DNA of 64,000 nt, taken from FEN-1073 sp963780865 (GTDB lineage Bacteria > Chloroflexota > Anaerolineae > Anaerolineales > RBG-16-64-43). The notes beneath the pieces are model-generated. The model did not search any database and was not told the origin of the DNA. It saw nothing but the letters and a program-made list of their open reading frames with translations. Of the stretch, positions 18,406-26,720 are shown in pieces (positions within the stretch are counted from its first letter, which is position 1; every line of letters starts with the position of its first letter). Where the stretch lies: NCBI GenBank assembly GCA_963780865.1, contig CAWADT010000027.1, forward strand, positions 62,001 through 126,000. The letters run 5' to 3'. Position numbers and translations under genes: made by a program.

Positions 18406-19677
18406 TTATCCGCTGTAGCTTCTCAACTCAGGCGTCGATGCGGCCACCCAGATTACCGCCACCAGGCTCCCGATCCCTCCCAAAATCACGGAGAGCGGGG
18501 CGCCCAGCGCGTCGGCCACCGCACCGGCTTCGAATTCGCCCAGCTGCGGCCCGCCCATGAAGAAGATCATGTTCAAGCTGACCATCCGCCCGCGCAGCGC
18601 GTCCGGGGTTTGCAATTGGCGCGAGGTGTTGCGGATGACGGTGCTGACCATATCGGAGGAGCCGGTGAGGGCCAGGGCGAAAAAGGTGATCCAGAAGGAT
18701 CGAGAAATTCCGAAAACAATCGTGCCCAGGCTGAACAGGCCAACGGCGATGAGGAGCACGCGCCCTTGACGCGGAATCCGTCCGAGCAGAGACAGGATCA
18801 CGCCGGCAGCCAGCGCCCCGATCGCGGCAGCCGAATAAAGCACGCCGTACCCTTCGGCGCCGACACGGAGGATATCGGTGGCGAATATGGGCAGGAGCGC
18901 CGAGGCGGAGGCGAAAAACGTGGCGATGAAATCCAGCAGCATGGTGGACCGGATGATCGGATGCGAAAAGACAAAACGGATCCCCTCCCATGCCGCGCCG
19001 AGGGAAATCGCGCCGCGGTCTTCCATCCGGCCGCCGATCCCGGTCATCGCCAGCAGGGAGAAGATCACCGCCAGGAAAGAGATCGCATTGATGAGGTAGA
19101 CCCACCCCAGCCCCGACCGTCCGATCATCAGCCCTGAAAGCGCCGGGCCCAACACGCTCGCCGCCTGGAACATCGTCGAGTTGAGGCTGAAGGCGTTGGC
19201 CAGATCTTCCCGCGGGACGAGCGCGGGGATGATCGACTGCCGCGCCGGCAAGTCGAAGGCGCCGAAGGTGGAGCTCAGCCCCGCCAGCAGATACAGCAGC
19301 CCGATGGTCATCGTGTTGGTGAAGGAAAGCACGGCGAAGCCCAGCGCCACCGCCGCCATCCCGCTTTGCGTCACCAGCATCAGCTTCCGCCGGTCGAGCG
19401 AATCCGCCGCCACGCCGCTGAGGATGCCGAAGATGAAAATCGGCAGCAGCCGGACCAGCCCGACCGCGCCCAGCGCAAGCGGATTATGGGTCAAGGCATA
19501 GACCTGCCACAGGATCGCCACCGATTGCATTTGGCTGCCGGAGAAGCTGATGAGCTGGCCGATCCACAGCAGGCGGAAGTTGCGCTGCCGCAGGGCGGCG
19601 AACAACTTGCGCCCGGACGGCGCGGGAGGAACGAGCCCGCCTTCGGCGGGAGGTTGCACGGCAGTTGGATTGTTCAT
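18406..19677 (-). CDS. MFS transporter, EntS/DHA3-like exporter
   Basis: A 423-residue permease with about 12 hydrophobic helices. After a cytoplasmic tail it reads LFAALRQRNFRLLWIGQLIS, the usual start of MFS_3/EntS-like exporters, with the loop signature GVAADSLDRRKLML between helices 2 and 3. The ATG at 19677 is used; the open frame continuing upstream overlaps nadE and is a shadow. It lies 25 bases after nadE on the same strand, so it is probably cotranscribed, but the substrate is unknown. Confidence 0.88.
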   Translation of the reverse strand: MNNPTAVQPPAEGGLVPPAPSGRKLFAALRQRNFRLLWIGQLISFSGSQMQSVAILWQVYALTHNPLALGAVGLVRLLPIFIFGILSGVAADSLDRRKLMLVTQSGMAAVALGFAVLSFTNTMTIGLLYLLAGLSSTFGAFDLPARQSIIPALVPREDLANAFSLNSTMFQAASVLGPALSGLMIGRSGLGWVYLINAISFLAVIFSLLAMTGIGGRMEDRGAISLGAAWEGIRFVFSHPIIRSTMLLDFIATFFASASALLPIFATDILRVGAEGYGVLYSAAAIGALAAGVILSLLGRIPRQGRVLLIAVGLFSLGTIVFGISRSFWITFFALALTGSSDMVSTVIRNTSRQLQTPDALRGRMVSLNMIFFMGGPQLGEFEAGAVADALGAPLSVILGGIGSLVAVIWVAASTPELRSYSG

Positions 19678-19702
19678 GGACTCTTTCGGAGGATTCGGCC
19701 GG

Positions 19703-20536
19703 CTACGTTCCCCAATCGCGCAGGTAGAGGAAATCGTATCCGACGGTGCGGTGGCTGAGCTTGGCGATGGGCGGCAGCACTCGTTTGAATTGATTGCGGC
19801 GGACGGTCTCGACCACGCGCCCGACGAGCGCTTTTTTGAAGCCGGCCTGGACGCATTCCTCGGGCGAATACCGTTCGTCCACCAGCAGATACAGGAGTTG
19901 GTCGGCTTCGGCGTAGGTGAACCCCAGTTCGCCTTCGTCGGTCTGCCCCGCCCACAGGTCGGCCGTCGGCGGTTTGGAAACGATTTCGTCCGGCACACCG
20001 ATCGCGCGGGCCAGCTGCCGCACCTGGGTCTTATATAGGTCGCCGAGCGGGTTGATGGCGCAGGCGGAATCGCCATACAGGGTGGTGTAGCCCAGCATGA
20101 TCTCGGTCTTATTCCCGGTGCCGATCACCAGCCCCCCGAATTCCGCGGATTGATCGTAAAGCACGATCATCCGCTCGCGGGCCATCACGTTTCCTTTGCG
20201 GCGGGCATTCATCTTTGAAAATTGCTCGAACAGCGGTTCCACCATCGGGGTGATGTCGATGGTGAGGGTTTGAACTCCGGTGGCTTGGATGACCAGCCCG
20301 GCGTGATTGAGCGAATCCGGCGAGGAGTGCTTGTAGGGCATGCGCACGGCGAGCACGTTCTCCGGCCCCAGCGCCTCGGCCGCGAGAAAGCACGAGAGGG
20401 CTGAATCGATCCCGCCCGACAATCCAACCACCGCGCGCCGGAGTCCGGTCCGCGTGATTTCCTCCCGCACGAACGATACCAGCACTTTCCGCGCGAGGGA
20501 CGTGTTGATTTCCAAAAGGTCGGGGCCGTTCGCCAT
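19703..20536 (-). CDS. nadE: NAD+ synthase
   Basis: A 277-residue NAD synthase, amidating nicotinic acid adenine dinucleotide. The ATP-PPi loop is VGLSGGIDSALS, followed by GTGNKTEIMLGYTTLYGDS and the C-terminal region KPPTADLWAGQTDE. ATG at 20536 is chosen because AAGGAG sits four bases upstream; a second ATG 15 bases earlier lies on the wrong side of it. The amidohydrolase gene directly upstream may supply ammonia from glutamine, giving a two-subunit glutamine-dependent system (inference). Confidence 0.93.
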   Translation of the reverse strand: MANGPDLLEINTSLARKVLVSFVREEITRTGLRRAVVGLSGGIDSALSCFLAAEALGPENVLAVRMPYKHSSPDSLNHAGLVIQATGVQTLTIDITPMVEPLFEQFSKMNARRKGNVMARERMIVLYDQSAEFGGLVIGTGNKTEIMLGYTTLYGDSACAINPLGDLYKTQVRQLARAIGVPDEIVSKPPTADLWAGQTDEGELGFTYAEADQLLYLLVDERYSPEECVQAGFKKALVGRVVETVRRNQFKRVLPPIAKLSHRTVGYDFLYLRDWGT

Positions 20537-20547
20537 AGTGCTCCTTG

Positions 20548-21419
20548 TCATCGCAGGTTGGTGGTCCGGTCGCGGTCGGCGAAATCCGCTGCAATTCGCG
20601 CTGGACCAGCGCCGTCCGTTCGTCGCGCAGGAGCGGCAGTCGGGCTCGCGTGCGGTGCAGCTGGTCGAGATCCAGTTCGGCCAGCGTCAAGGCTTCCTCA
20701 TGGTACGGTCCGTGAACGACCGGCTTGCCGTTTGGATCGAACACCATCGCGCCGCCCCAGAAATTCAACCCGTCCTCGAATCCCACTTTGTTGGTGTGGG
20801 CCACAAAGGAGGTGAACAGGCTGGCATACCCGCGGTTCACCCGTTCCACCCAATTGGCCGAATCCAGCACCTCTCCGGTGCCCAGACCCCGCCCCGGCGA
20901 GGAGGACATAAATAGGAAGACGTCGGCGCCGTCGAGCCACAGCAGGTAGGGCGGGGAGGAGTGCCAGAAATCTTCGCAAATCAGCATTCCCATCCGGCCG
21001 AAGCGCGTGTCGAACGCCTGCACCCGATCACCCAGCGCGAAGAACCTGCCCTCGTCGAACATCCCGTAGGTGGGAAGATAAACCTTGCGGTGGACGTGGA
21101 CCACTTCGCCGCCGGAGAGATACGCCGAGGAAATGTAAAACCGGTTGCGGACGTCCTCTTCCACGAAGCCCACGGCGATGTCGATCTCGCGGCTGGCTTT
21201 CAGGAGCGGCTGGAAGACGGGATCCTTCGCGGTCGGCCGGCAGGCCACCGCCGCGGCCAGGTCCTGAAGAGCGTAGCCGGTCAGGGAAAGCTCGGGGAAG
21301 ACGATCAGCTCGGCTCCGAGCCTGCGCGCGCGCCGGATGAGCGCCAGGTGCTTTTCCAGGTTGGCCGGAACGTCTCCCAGCGCGGTGGAAATCTGAGCGA
21401 GGGCGAGGTTTAGTTTCAT
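20548..21419 (-). CDS. Nitrilase-superfamily amidohydrolase, likely glutaminase partner of NadE; 3' end frameshifted
   Basis: The product opens MKLNLALAQISTALGDVP and carries the Glu-Lys-Cys triad: E43 (FPELSLTGY), K112 (HRKVYLPTYG) and C148 (LICEDFWH). As given, the frame has no stop until 20109, overlapping nadE by 428 bases, which is implausible. If one T is restored in the T-run at 20582-20584, the protein ends ELQRIFADRDRTTNLR at a TGA at 20548-20550, just before the nadE ribosome binding site. Total length would be about 290 residues. Adjacent placement with NadE suggests glutamine hydrolysis for NAD synthesis, but a free-standing amidase role is possible. Confidence 0.8.
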
Positions 21420-21570
21420 GGAAATTAATGATACCACCGACAGAAATCTCCGAGACCCCAAGGGTCTTTGAGACCCTTAGGGTCTCTTATCCCCAGTCAT
21501 GGGTTCAAGGACAGATCAATCTATAAGATCCGCCCCACGTTATAATCCGGCTAGAAGGTATGGAAACGAA

Positions 21571-22821
21571 ATGCCAACTCCCGGAAGAACACTCGCAACT
21601 CTGATTTTATTCTTCCTGACAGCCTGCGCTTCCAGTACCCAAACCGCTCCGACGGGGAAAATGGCTGTAACGTTTTTAGCATCCGCTACCGCGCCGACGG
21701 ATTCCGGCACTCCCACGATCACCGCGTCAATCTCCTCACCGTCTTCCACCCCGACTGACGCTGTTCTTTCGACCTCCACTCCTGCTAAACCAACCCCGGA
21801 CTGGGCCGGGAAATCCCGCCAGGTGGATGCACTGTTCGCTTCGTATACTACCGACCGTTCGCCCGGAGCGGCCGTCATCGTCATTCAGGATGGAAATATT
21901 CTGAAGGAAGCCGGGTACGGACTCGCCGATCTGGCGAAGGGCACGCCGATCACCCCGTCGGAAATATTCCATTTGGCGTCGGTGGGGAAGCAATTCACCG
22001 CGCTGGCGGTGTTAATTCTTGAGCAACAGGGCAAGCTCGCCCTCGACGACCCAATCGAGAAATATCTTCCGGAGCTATCGAATTTTGGAAACGAGGTGAC
22101 GATCCGAAGGCTGCTGAATCACACGTCGGGCATGCCCGATGCCTATAGCGGAGCCTTGTATATGGCGCTGATGGAACGTTCGTCGCGGCCGACCAACGGG
22201 GATTTGCTGGCGGTGCTTTCGACGGCGGGCGGCCTGCGGTTCGATCCGGGGTTTACCTTTGAATACAGCAATACCGGCTACGACGTACTCGGCGCGCTGA
22301 TCGAACGGGTGGCGGGCGAACCGTACCCGGATTTTCTGGAAGAAAATATTTTCGGCCCGCTGGGAATGAAAAACACGTTCTCGCTTCCCAGCCTGCGGCA
22401 GAAGAACGACCCGCTCGTGGCGCATTCCTACGTAAAATATCAGGGGTTGATCCAGCCCTATGATACTTACCCGCTGGACGACATCGTCGGGTCCGGAACG
22501 ATTTATTCCACCGTCGAAGACATGGTTCTTTACGATCAAGCCTTGTATACGGACGCCATCGTCCGTTCCTCCACGTTGGCCCAGGCGTTCCAGCCGGCTG
22601 TGCTTTTCGATGGCACGAAATACCCGTATGGGTTTGGTTGGGAGATCCGAGACGAGAACGGGATCCGATCCTATGGACACTCGGGAAAATGGCTGGGCTA
22701 TCAATCGTATTACGAGCGGTTCCCGGACCAGAAATTATCCATCGTCGTGCTGATGAACTGGAACTACGGCCCAGATGTGGAGAAGATCGAACCATTGATC
22801 CGGGATATCTATCTGGCCTAA
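21571..22821 (+). CDS. Class C beta-lactamase-like serine hydrolase lipoprotein
   Basis: A 416-residue protein starting MPTPGRTLATLILFFLTAC; C19 lies in a lipobox (LTAC), followed by a Ser/Thr/Pro-rich tether. The penicillin-binding-like domain has the nucleophile in SVGKQFTAL (SxxK), the Tyr of YSNTGYDVLG (YxN) and a late HSGKW (in place of KTG). It is anchored outside the membrane and may be a D-aminopeptidase, esterase or beta-lactamase-like enzyme. The start at 21571 is chosen over 21499 for the signal peptide. The gene stands alone. Confidence 0.87.
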   Translation: MPTPGRTLATLILFFLTACASSTQTAPTGKMAVTFLASATAPTDSGTPTITASISSPSSTPTDAVLSTSTPAKPTPDWAGKSRQVDALFASYTTDRSPGAAVIVIQDGNILKEAGYGLADLAKGTPITPSEIFHLASVGKQFTALAVLILEQQGKLALDDPIEKYLPELSNFGNEVTIRRLLNHTSGMPDAYSGALYMALMERSSRPTNGDLLAVLSTAGGLRFDPGFTFEYSNTGYDVLGALIERVAGEPYPDFLEENIFGPLGMKNTFSLPSLRQKNDPLVAHSYVKYQGLIQPYDTYPLDDIVGSGTIYSTVEDMVLYDQALYTDAIVRSSTLAQAFQPAVLFDGTKYPYGFGWEIRDENGIRSYGHSGKWLGYQSYYERFPDQKLSIVVLMNWNYGPDVEKIEPLIRDIYLA

Positions 22822-22906
22822 TCCGGCCCGGTTGCGGGGAATTCCGGAAACGGCAGGCTCCTACCAGGTGGCGTCATGTGGATTACCGCTCACCAATAAC
22901 CATCTT

Positions 22907-23050
22907 AACAAGGTCCTGAAAAATAGGACAGGTGTCATTGCGAGCGACCAAAGGGAGCGAAGCAATCTCGTTTTTCGCGGACGAAAGATCAGATTGCTTC
23001 GTCGCTCCGCTCCTCGCAATGACATATTCATTCTTTTTCAGCACCCTGTT
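22907..23050 (+). mobile_element. 144-base MITE-like element, copy A
   Basis: Outer ends AACAAGGTCCTGAA (22907-22920) and TTCAGCACCCTGTT (23037-23050) are inverted repeats matching at 12 of 14 positions. The inner palindrome starts GTCATTGCGAG (22934) and ends CTCGCAATGAC (23023). A second element of exactly the same length lies at 60956-61099 in opposite orientation, with about 90% identity in the core. It contains no ORF worth naming and ends 16 bases before the proS start. Confidence 0.75.
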
Positions 23051-23066
23051 AAAAGGAAGAGGATGT

Positions 23067-24815
23067 ATGCGCTTTAGCGAATGTTTTGGCAGCACTCTGC
23101 GCGAGGATCCGTCCGAGGCGGATACCGCATCGGCCCGCCTCTTGCTCCGGGCGGCCTTCGTCCGTCCGCTGGCAGCGGGTATCTTCAGCTTCCTCCCGCT
23201 CGGGTTCCGGGTAAAAACCAAGATCGAACGGATCCTGCGCGAGGAGATGGAATCCCTCAGCGGGCAGGAATTGCTCATGCCGGTGGTGCAACCGGCGGAA
23301 ATCTGGAAGCGCACCGGCCGCTGGCAGCGAATCGGCGCCGAGATGGGCCGGCTGCAGGATCGGGCGGGGCGGGATCTGGTTTTGGCGATGACCCACGAGG
23401 AAGTCGTCGCGACGCTGGCCGCATCCGAAATCCGCTCTTACCGGGACCTGCCGCGATTGATCTTCCATCTGCAGACCAAATGGCGCGACGATCCGCGGCC
23501 GCGCGCCGGTCTGATCCGCGTCCGGGAATTTACAATGCTGGATTCCTACAGCCTGGACGCAACCGCATCCGGAATGGAAGCGCAATACCGTGCGCACGAC
23601 GCGGCCTACCGGCGCATTTTCCGGCGCTGCGGCTTGCCGGTGGTGGGGGTTGACTCCGACGCCGGGATGATGGGCGGGAAGGCCGCGCAGGAATTCATGT
23701 ACCTCACCCCGATCGGCGAGGACACGCTCCTGATTTGTTCCTCCTGCGATTACCGCGCCAACCGGCAAACCGCGCTGTTCCGAAAGCCGGTGGCGGCCGC
23801 AGAGGAGCCGTTGCCGCTCGAAAAAGTTGCTACACCCGGCGTGACCTCGATCGAAGCGCTGGCGGCCTTTCTCCAACTCCCGCCCGCTCGCATGGCCAAA
23901 GCGGTTTTTCACGTCGCCACGGTGATGGAGGGGAACGACCGGCGGGAACAGTTTGTATTTTCCGTCGTCCGCGGCGACATGGAGGTGAACGAGACGAAGC
24001 TCGCCAACGTTGTCGGCGCGCTTGAGCTGCGCCCGGCGCGCGAGGAGGAAATCCGCGCCATAGGAGCGGTTCCCGGCTACGCGTCCCCGATCGGGGTGCG
24101 CGGCGCAATCCTCGTCGTCGACGACGCCGTTCCCGCCAGCCCGAACCTGGTGGCGGGCGCGAACCAGGAGGGATTCCACGTGCGCAACGTCAACTACGGG
24201 CGCGACTTCACGGCCGGAACCCTCGCGGACATCGCGGCGGCCGGGGAGGGAGACGCCTGCCCGTCGTGCGGATTGCCGCTGAGCATGTCGCGCGGGGTCG
24301 AGGTGGGGAATATCTTCCAGCTTGGCACGCGCTACAGCGAGCCGATGGATTGCCGCTACCTGGACCGCGAAGGGAAAGCGCAGCCCGTGTGGATGGGATC
24401 CTACGGGATCGGGGTGGGGCGCCTGATGGCCTGCATCGCCGAAGCCCATCACGACGAACACGGATTGATTTGGCCGGCGTCCGTCGCCCCCTATCAGGTG
24501 GCGCTGGTCGGGCTGGGTTGCAAAGAGGAATCGGAACAGGTATACGGGACGCTTTGCTCCGCCGGGATCGAAGTCTTCTACGACGACCGTAATGAACGAC
24601 CCGGGGTGATGTTTACCGACGCGGACCTCATGGGCTTTCCGCTGCGACTGACTGTAAGCGCCCGTTCCCTCCAGCAGGGCGGAGTGGAATTCAAGCGGCG
24701 CGATCTTCCGGAGAAGCGCATTCTTCCGCGGGAGACGCTGGTGGCTGAAATTCACCGGGAGATCGCCGCGCTGGTTGCAGCCCTTTCCGGATCGACAACC
24801 GATGAAAGACCGTAA
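23067..24815 (+). CDS. proS: Proline-tRNA ligase (bacterial type with editing insertion)
   Basis: A 582-residue class II synthetase. Motif 2 region is FHLQTKWRDDPRPRAGLIRVREF and motif 3 GSYGIGVGRLMACI. Between them lies the YbaK-like cis-editing domain (about residues 235-400) with SIEALAAFLQLPPARMAKAV. The C-terminal anticodon-binding domain ends RETLVAEIHREIAAL. ATG at 23067 follows AAGGAAGAGG; the frame upstream runs into the MITE-like element and is not used. It overlaps the next gene by 14 bases. Confidence 0.95.
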   Translation: MRFSECFGSTLREDPSEADTASARLLLRAAFVRPLAAGIFSFLPLGFRVKTKIERILREEMESLSGQELLMPVVQPAEIWKRTGRWQRIGAEMGRLQDRAGRDLVLAMTHEEVVATLAASEIRSYRDLPRLIFHLQTKWRDDPRPRAGLIRVREFTMLDSYSLDATASGMEAQYRAHDAAYRRIFRRCGLPVVGVDSDAGMMGGKAAQEFMYLTPIGEDTLLICSSCDYRANRQTALFRKPVAAAEEPLPLEKVATPGVTSIEALAAFLQLPPARMAKAVFHVATVMEGNDRREQFVFSVVRGDMEVNETKLANVVGALELRPAREEEIRAIGAVPGYASPIGVRGAILVVDDAVPASPNLVAGANQEGFHVRNVNYGRDFTAGTLADIAAAGEGDACPSCGLPLSMSRGVEVGNIFQLGTRYSEPMDCRYLDREGKAQPVWMGSYGIGVGRLMACIAEAHHDEHGLIWPASVAPYQVALVGLGCKEESEQVYGTLCSAGIEVFYDDRNERPGVMFTDADLMGFPLRLTVSARSLQQGGVEFKRRDLPEKRILPRETLVAEIHREIAALVAALSGSTTDERP

Positions 24816-25224
24816 GGTTCTCTTCCTGTGTTATGGGAACTTATGCCGGAGCCCGATGGCGGCGGGTTTTTTCAACGCACTGCGGGGCGGGAATCCCGTC
24901 GTCGCGGAAAGCGCCGGGATGGGAGCGGTCGAGGGAACTCCGGCGACCTCGCTTGCTCAGCTGGAAATGGCGCGCCGCGGGATCGACATCTCCGGCCACC
25001 GTGCGAGAAATATCGCGTCGGTGGATCTGGATTCCTACGAGGAAATCGTCGCTTTGGACCGGGAAGTCGCGTTCCTTTTGGAGCAGGCCGCTCCGCGGCA
25101 TCCCAAGCTGAGGGTGTGGAATATAGCGGATCCGTACGGCGGCCCGGCGGGGGGATATCGGGACGCGGCGGAAATCGTGAAAACATATGTCGAAGGTTAT
25201 TTACTTTCGGTCCCGGGCGATTGA
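24802..25224 (+). CDS. Low molecular weight protein-tyrosine phosphatase-like protein
   Basis: A 140-residue protein with the active-site loop CYGNLCRSP at residues 10-18 (C-x5-R-S) close to the N-terminus and an acid-base Asp in NIADPYGG near 113, as in the LMW-PTP family. It dephosphorylates phosphotyrosine; some relatives act as arsenate reductases, which usually carry additional cysteines not seen here. It starts within the end of proS and is likely translated from the same mRNA. Confidence 0.87.
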   Translation: MKDRKVLFLCYGNLCRSPMAAGFFNALRGGNPVVAESAGMGAVEGTPATSLAQLEMARRGIDISGHRARNIASVDLDSYEEIVALDREVAFLLEQAAPRHPKLRVWNIADPYGGPAGGYRDAAEIVKTYVEGYLLSVPGD

Positions 25225-25235
25225 CCGACGGCGTT

Positions 25236-25709
25236 CTACATTTGAGACAGGATCAATCCCATTCCGTTGCTTTCGGCGACGGAGAGAATTTTAACCATGG
25301 CGTCTTTTTCCTCCATCGTCCGGAAGGTCTCGTAGGGGCACGCGGTGAGTTGCGACCGCAGAAGGATGACTTCCTCGGGGCTCAGATAGCCAAGATAGAT
25401 CGAATCCGTGGCTTCGGCCAGATTTCCATGGCGTTCCGTGAGTTTACCTAAAAGCAGGATCATCCGCGGCAGGTCCGGATAGTTGGGGACTTCTTCCGGC
25501 AGGTGGTCAAACAGGTAGTCGACGATGCTGCCCACCGGCCGGTAGGGTTCCTGCTCGAAGCGAAAGCTGGCGATATCATACCCGTCGATGTCCCTGGGAA
25601 AATAATTTCCCGGCGGAATGGCAAATTGAATCCGGCGGCGGATGTCCCCCTTGAGTAGGGATTGGTACCGCTTGGCATCAAACAACGCAGGGCGAAATAC
25701 GATCGACAT
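25236..25709 (-). CDS. Hypothetical protein
   Basis: A 157-residue protein read from ATG 25709 (MSIVFRPALFDAKRYQSLL). It is soluble, helix-rich, and has a middle segment with aromatic residues (YDIASFRFEQEPYRPVG) and a C-terminal EEVILLRSQLTACPYE. No family was recognised. It faces the tyrosine phosphatase gene tail-to-tail with 11 bases between them. The start is uncertain, because a TTG at 25739 is also in frame and no good ribosome binding site is seen. Confidence 0.65.
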   Translation of the reverse strand: MSIVFRPALFDAKRYQSLLKGDIRRRIQFAIPPGNYFPRDIDGYDIASFRFEQEPYRPVGSIVDYLFDHLPEEVPNYPDLPRMILLLGKLTERHGNLAEATDSIYLGYLSPEEVILLRSQLTACPYETFRTMEEKDAMVKILSVAESNGMGLILSQM

Positions 25710-26108
25710 GAGAATGCTTTCCGGCTCGGCTTGGAACAAGTATACGTTTTTTTACATCTCCTCATCGGGACTTCCGCCTTTGCCCACGGATGACACCGAA
25801 AAGAACCGAATGCACTGAAAAACATTGGTGCGCTTTTTCACCCAAGGAAATTTTTCGGCAGTTTCGGATTTTTTCCGTGTTTTGGTGTGCGTTTTCTTAG
25901 ACCTCGGTCAATGCCTTTTTTTTCCAGATATAAATCCCGGGAGGAGACTTGGAATCATGCGAGATTTGTCGATTTTCTCCATTTTACCTCCCGCGAAAAT
26001 GGCCTCTCAATCATTTCTTCCCGGACATTAACGCCATTCTAGTGAATTCCTGCGTATATATTAATTGGGGTATGATACACGGGTTCTCCACTGAGATTGG
26101 GAGGCATT
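25710..26108. other. Gene-free region before nfeD-like gene
   Basis: About 400 bases without a supported gene and more AT-rich than its surroundings. The segment 26041-26080 (TTAATTGGGGTATGATACAC) includes a possible TATGAT -10 box at 26071-26076 for the following gene; no convincing -35 was found. Confidence 0.4.
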
Positions 26109-26717
26109 ATGGAACTGACGAGCATACTCCAAAACCAAAATCTGACGTACATGATCCTGCTCGCGGCGCTCTGGACGCTGATCTTCGCCAGCGTAGTTCC
26201 CGGAACGGGGGCGTTTGAGGTGGTGGCTGGAGTTGGCCTTTTTGTTTCCACTGTCGCCGTATTTGTGCAGCCGATCAACGTCTGGGCGCTCCCGCTCATC
26301 TTCCTCGGCGTGGTCGCGTTCTTTCTTGAGCTGCGCATTAATTCCCGCGGAATATTCCTGCTGGTGTCGATCGTGCTGGCTACGGTGGGATCCGCCTTCC
26401 TCTTCCGAGGGCCGAACGGGGAATCCGCCGGCGTCTCCTGGTGGATCGCGGGTATCGGAAGTTTGCTGACGGCCGGATTTTTCTGGCTGGCTTTCGGCAC
26501 CTACCTGCATTCCGGCCGGTCGGTTGTGGATTTCAGCGCCGATAAAGTGGTCGGCCAGGTGGGAACGGCCAAAACCGATATCTCCATGCAACAGGGGATG
26601 GTTCAGGTGGCCAGCGCCTTGTGGAGCGCCCGGTCGGATTCGCCGATCCCCTCGGGCTCCCGCGTTCGGATCCACTCCCGGCATGGGTTGGTCTTAACCG
26701 TTCAAAAAGAGGATTAA
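26109..26717 (+). CDS. NfeD-like membrane protein
   Basis: A 202-residue protein with four hydrophobic helices (residues 15-125) and a C-terminal soluble OB-fold-like region (VGQVGTAKTDISMQQGMVQV) ending SRVRIHSRHGLVLTVQKED, as in NfeD proteins. Full-length NfeD has a ClpP-like protease domain that is missing here, so this is the short NfeD1b-like type. NfeD usually works with an SPFH protein; one lies at 28792 with an S9 peptidase between. Ribosome binding site GGGAGG precedes the ATG. Confidence 0.75.
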   Translation: MELTSILQNQNLTYMILLAALWTLIFASVVPGTGAFEVVAGVGLFVSTVAVFVQPINVWALPLIFLGVVAFFLELRINSRGIFLLVSIVLATVGSAFLFRGPNGESAGVSWWIAGIGSLLTAGFFWLAFGTYLHSGRSVVDFSADKVVGQVGTAKTDISMQQGMVQVASALWSARSDSPIPSGSRVRIHSRHGLVLTVQKED

Positions 26718-26720
26718 TTC

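Noticed and set aside
18406..20076. MFS open frame extending upstream to 20076
   Set aside because: The first 130 residues are the antisense-free shadow of nadE in another frame; the real start is ATG 19677.
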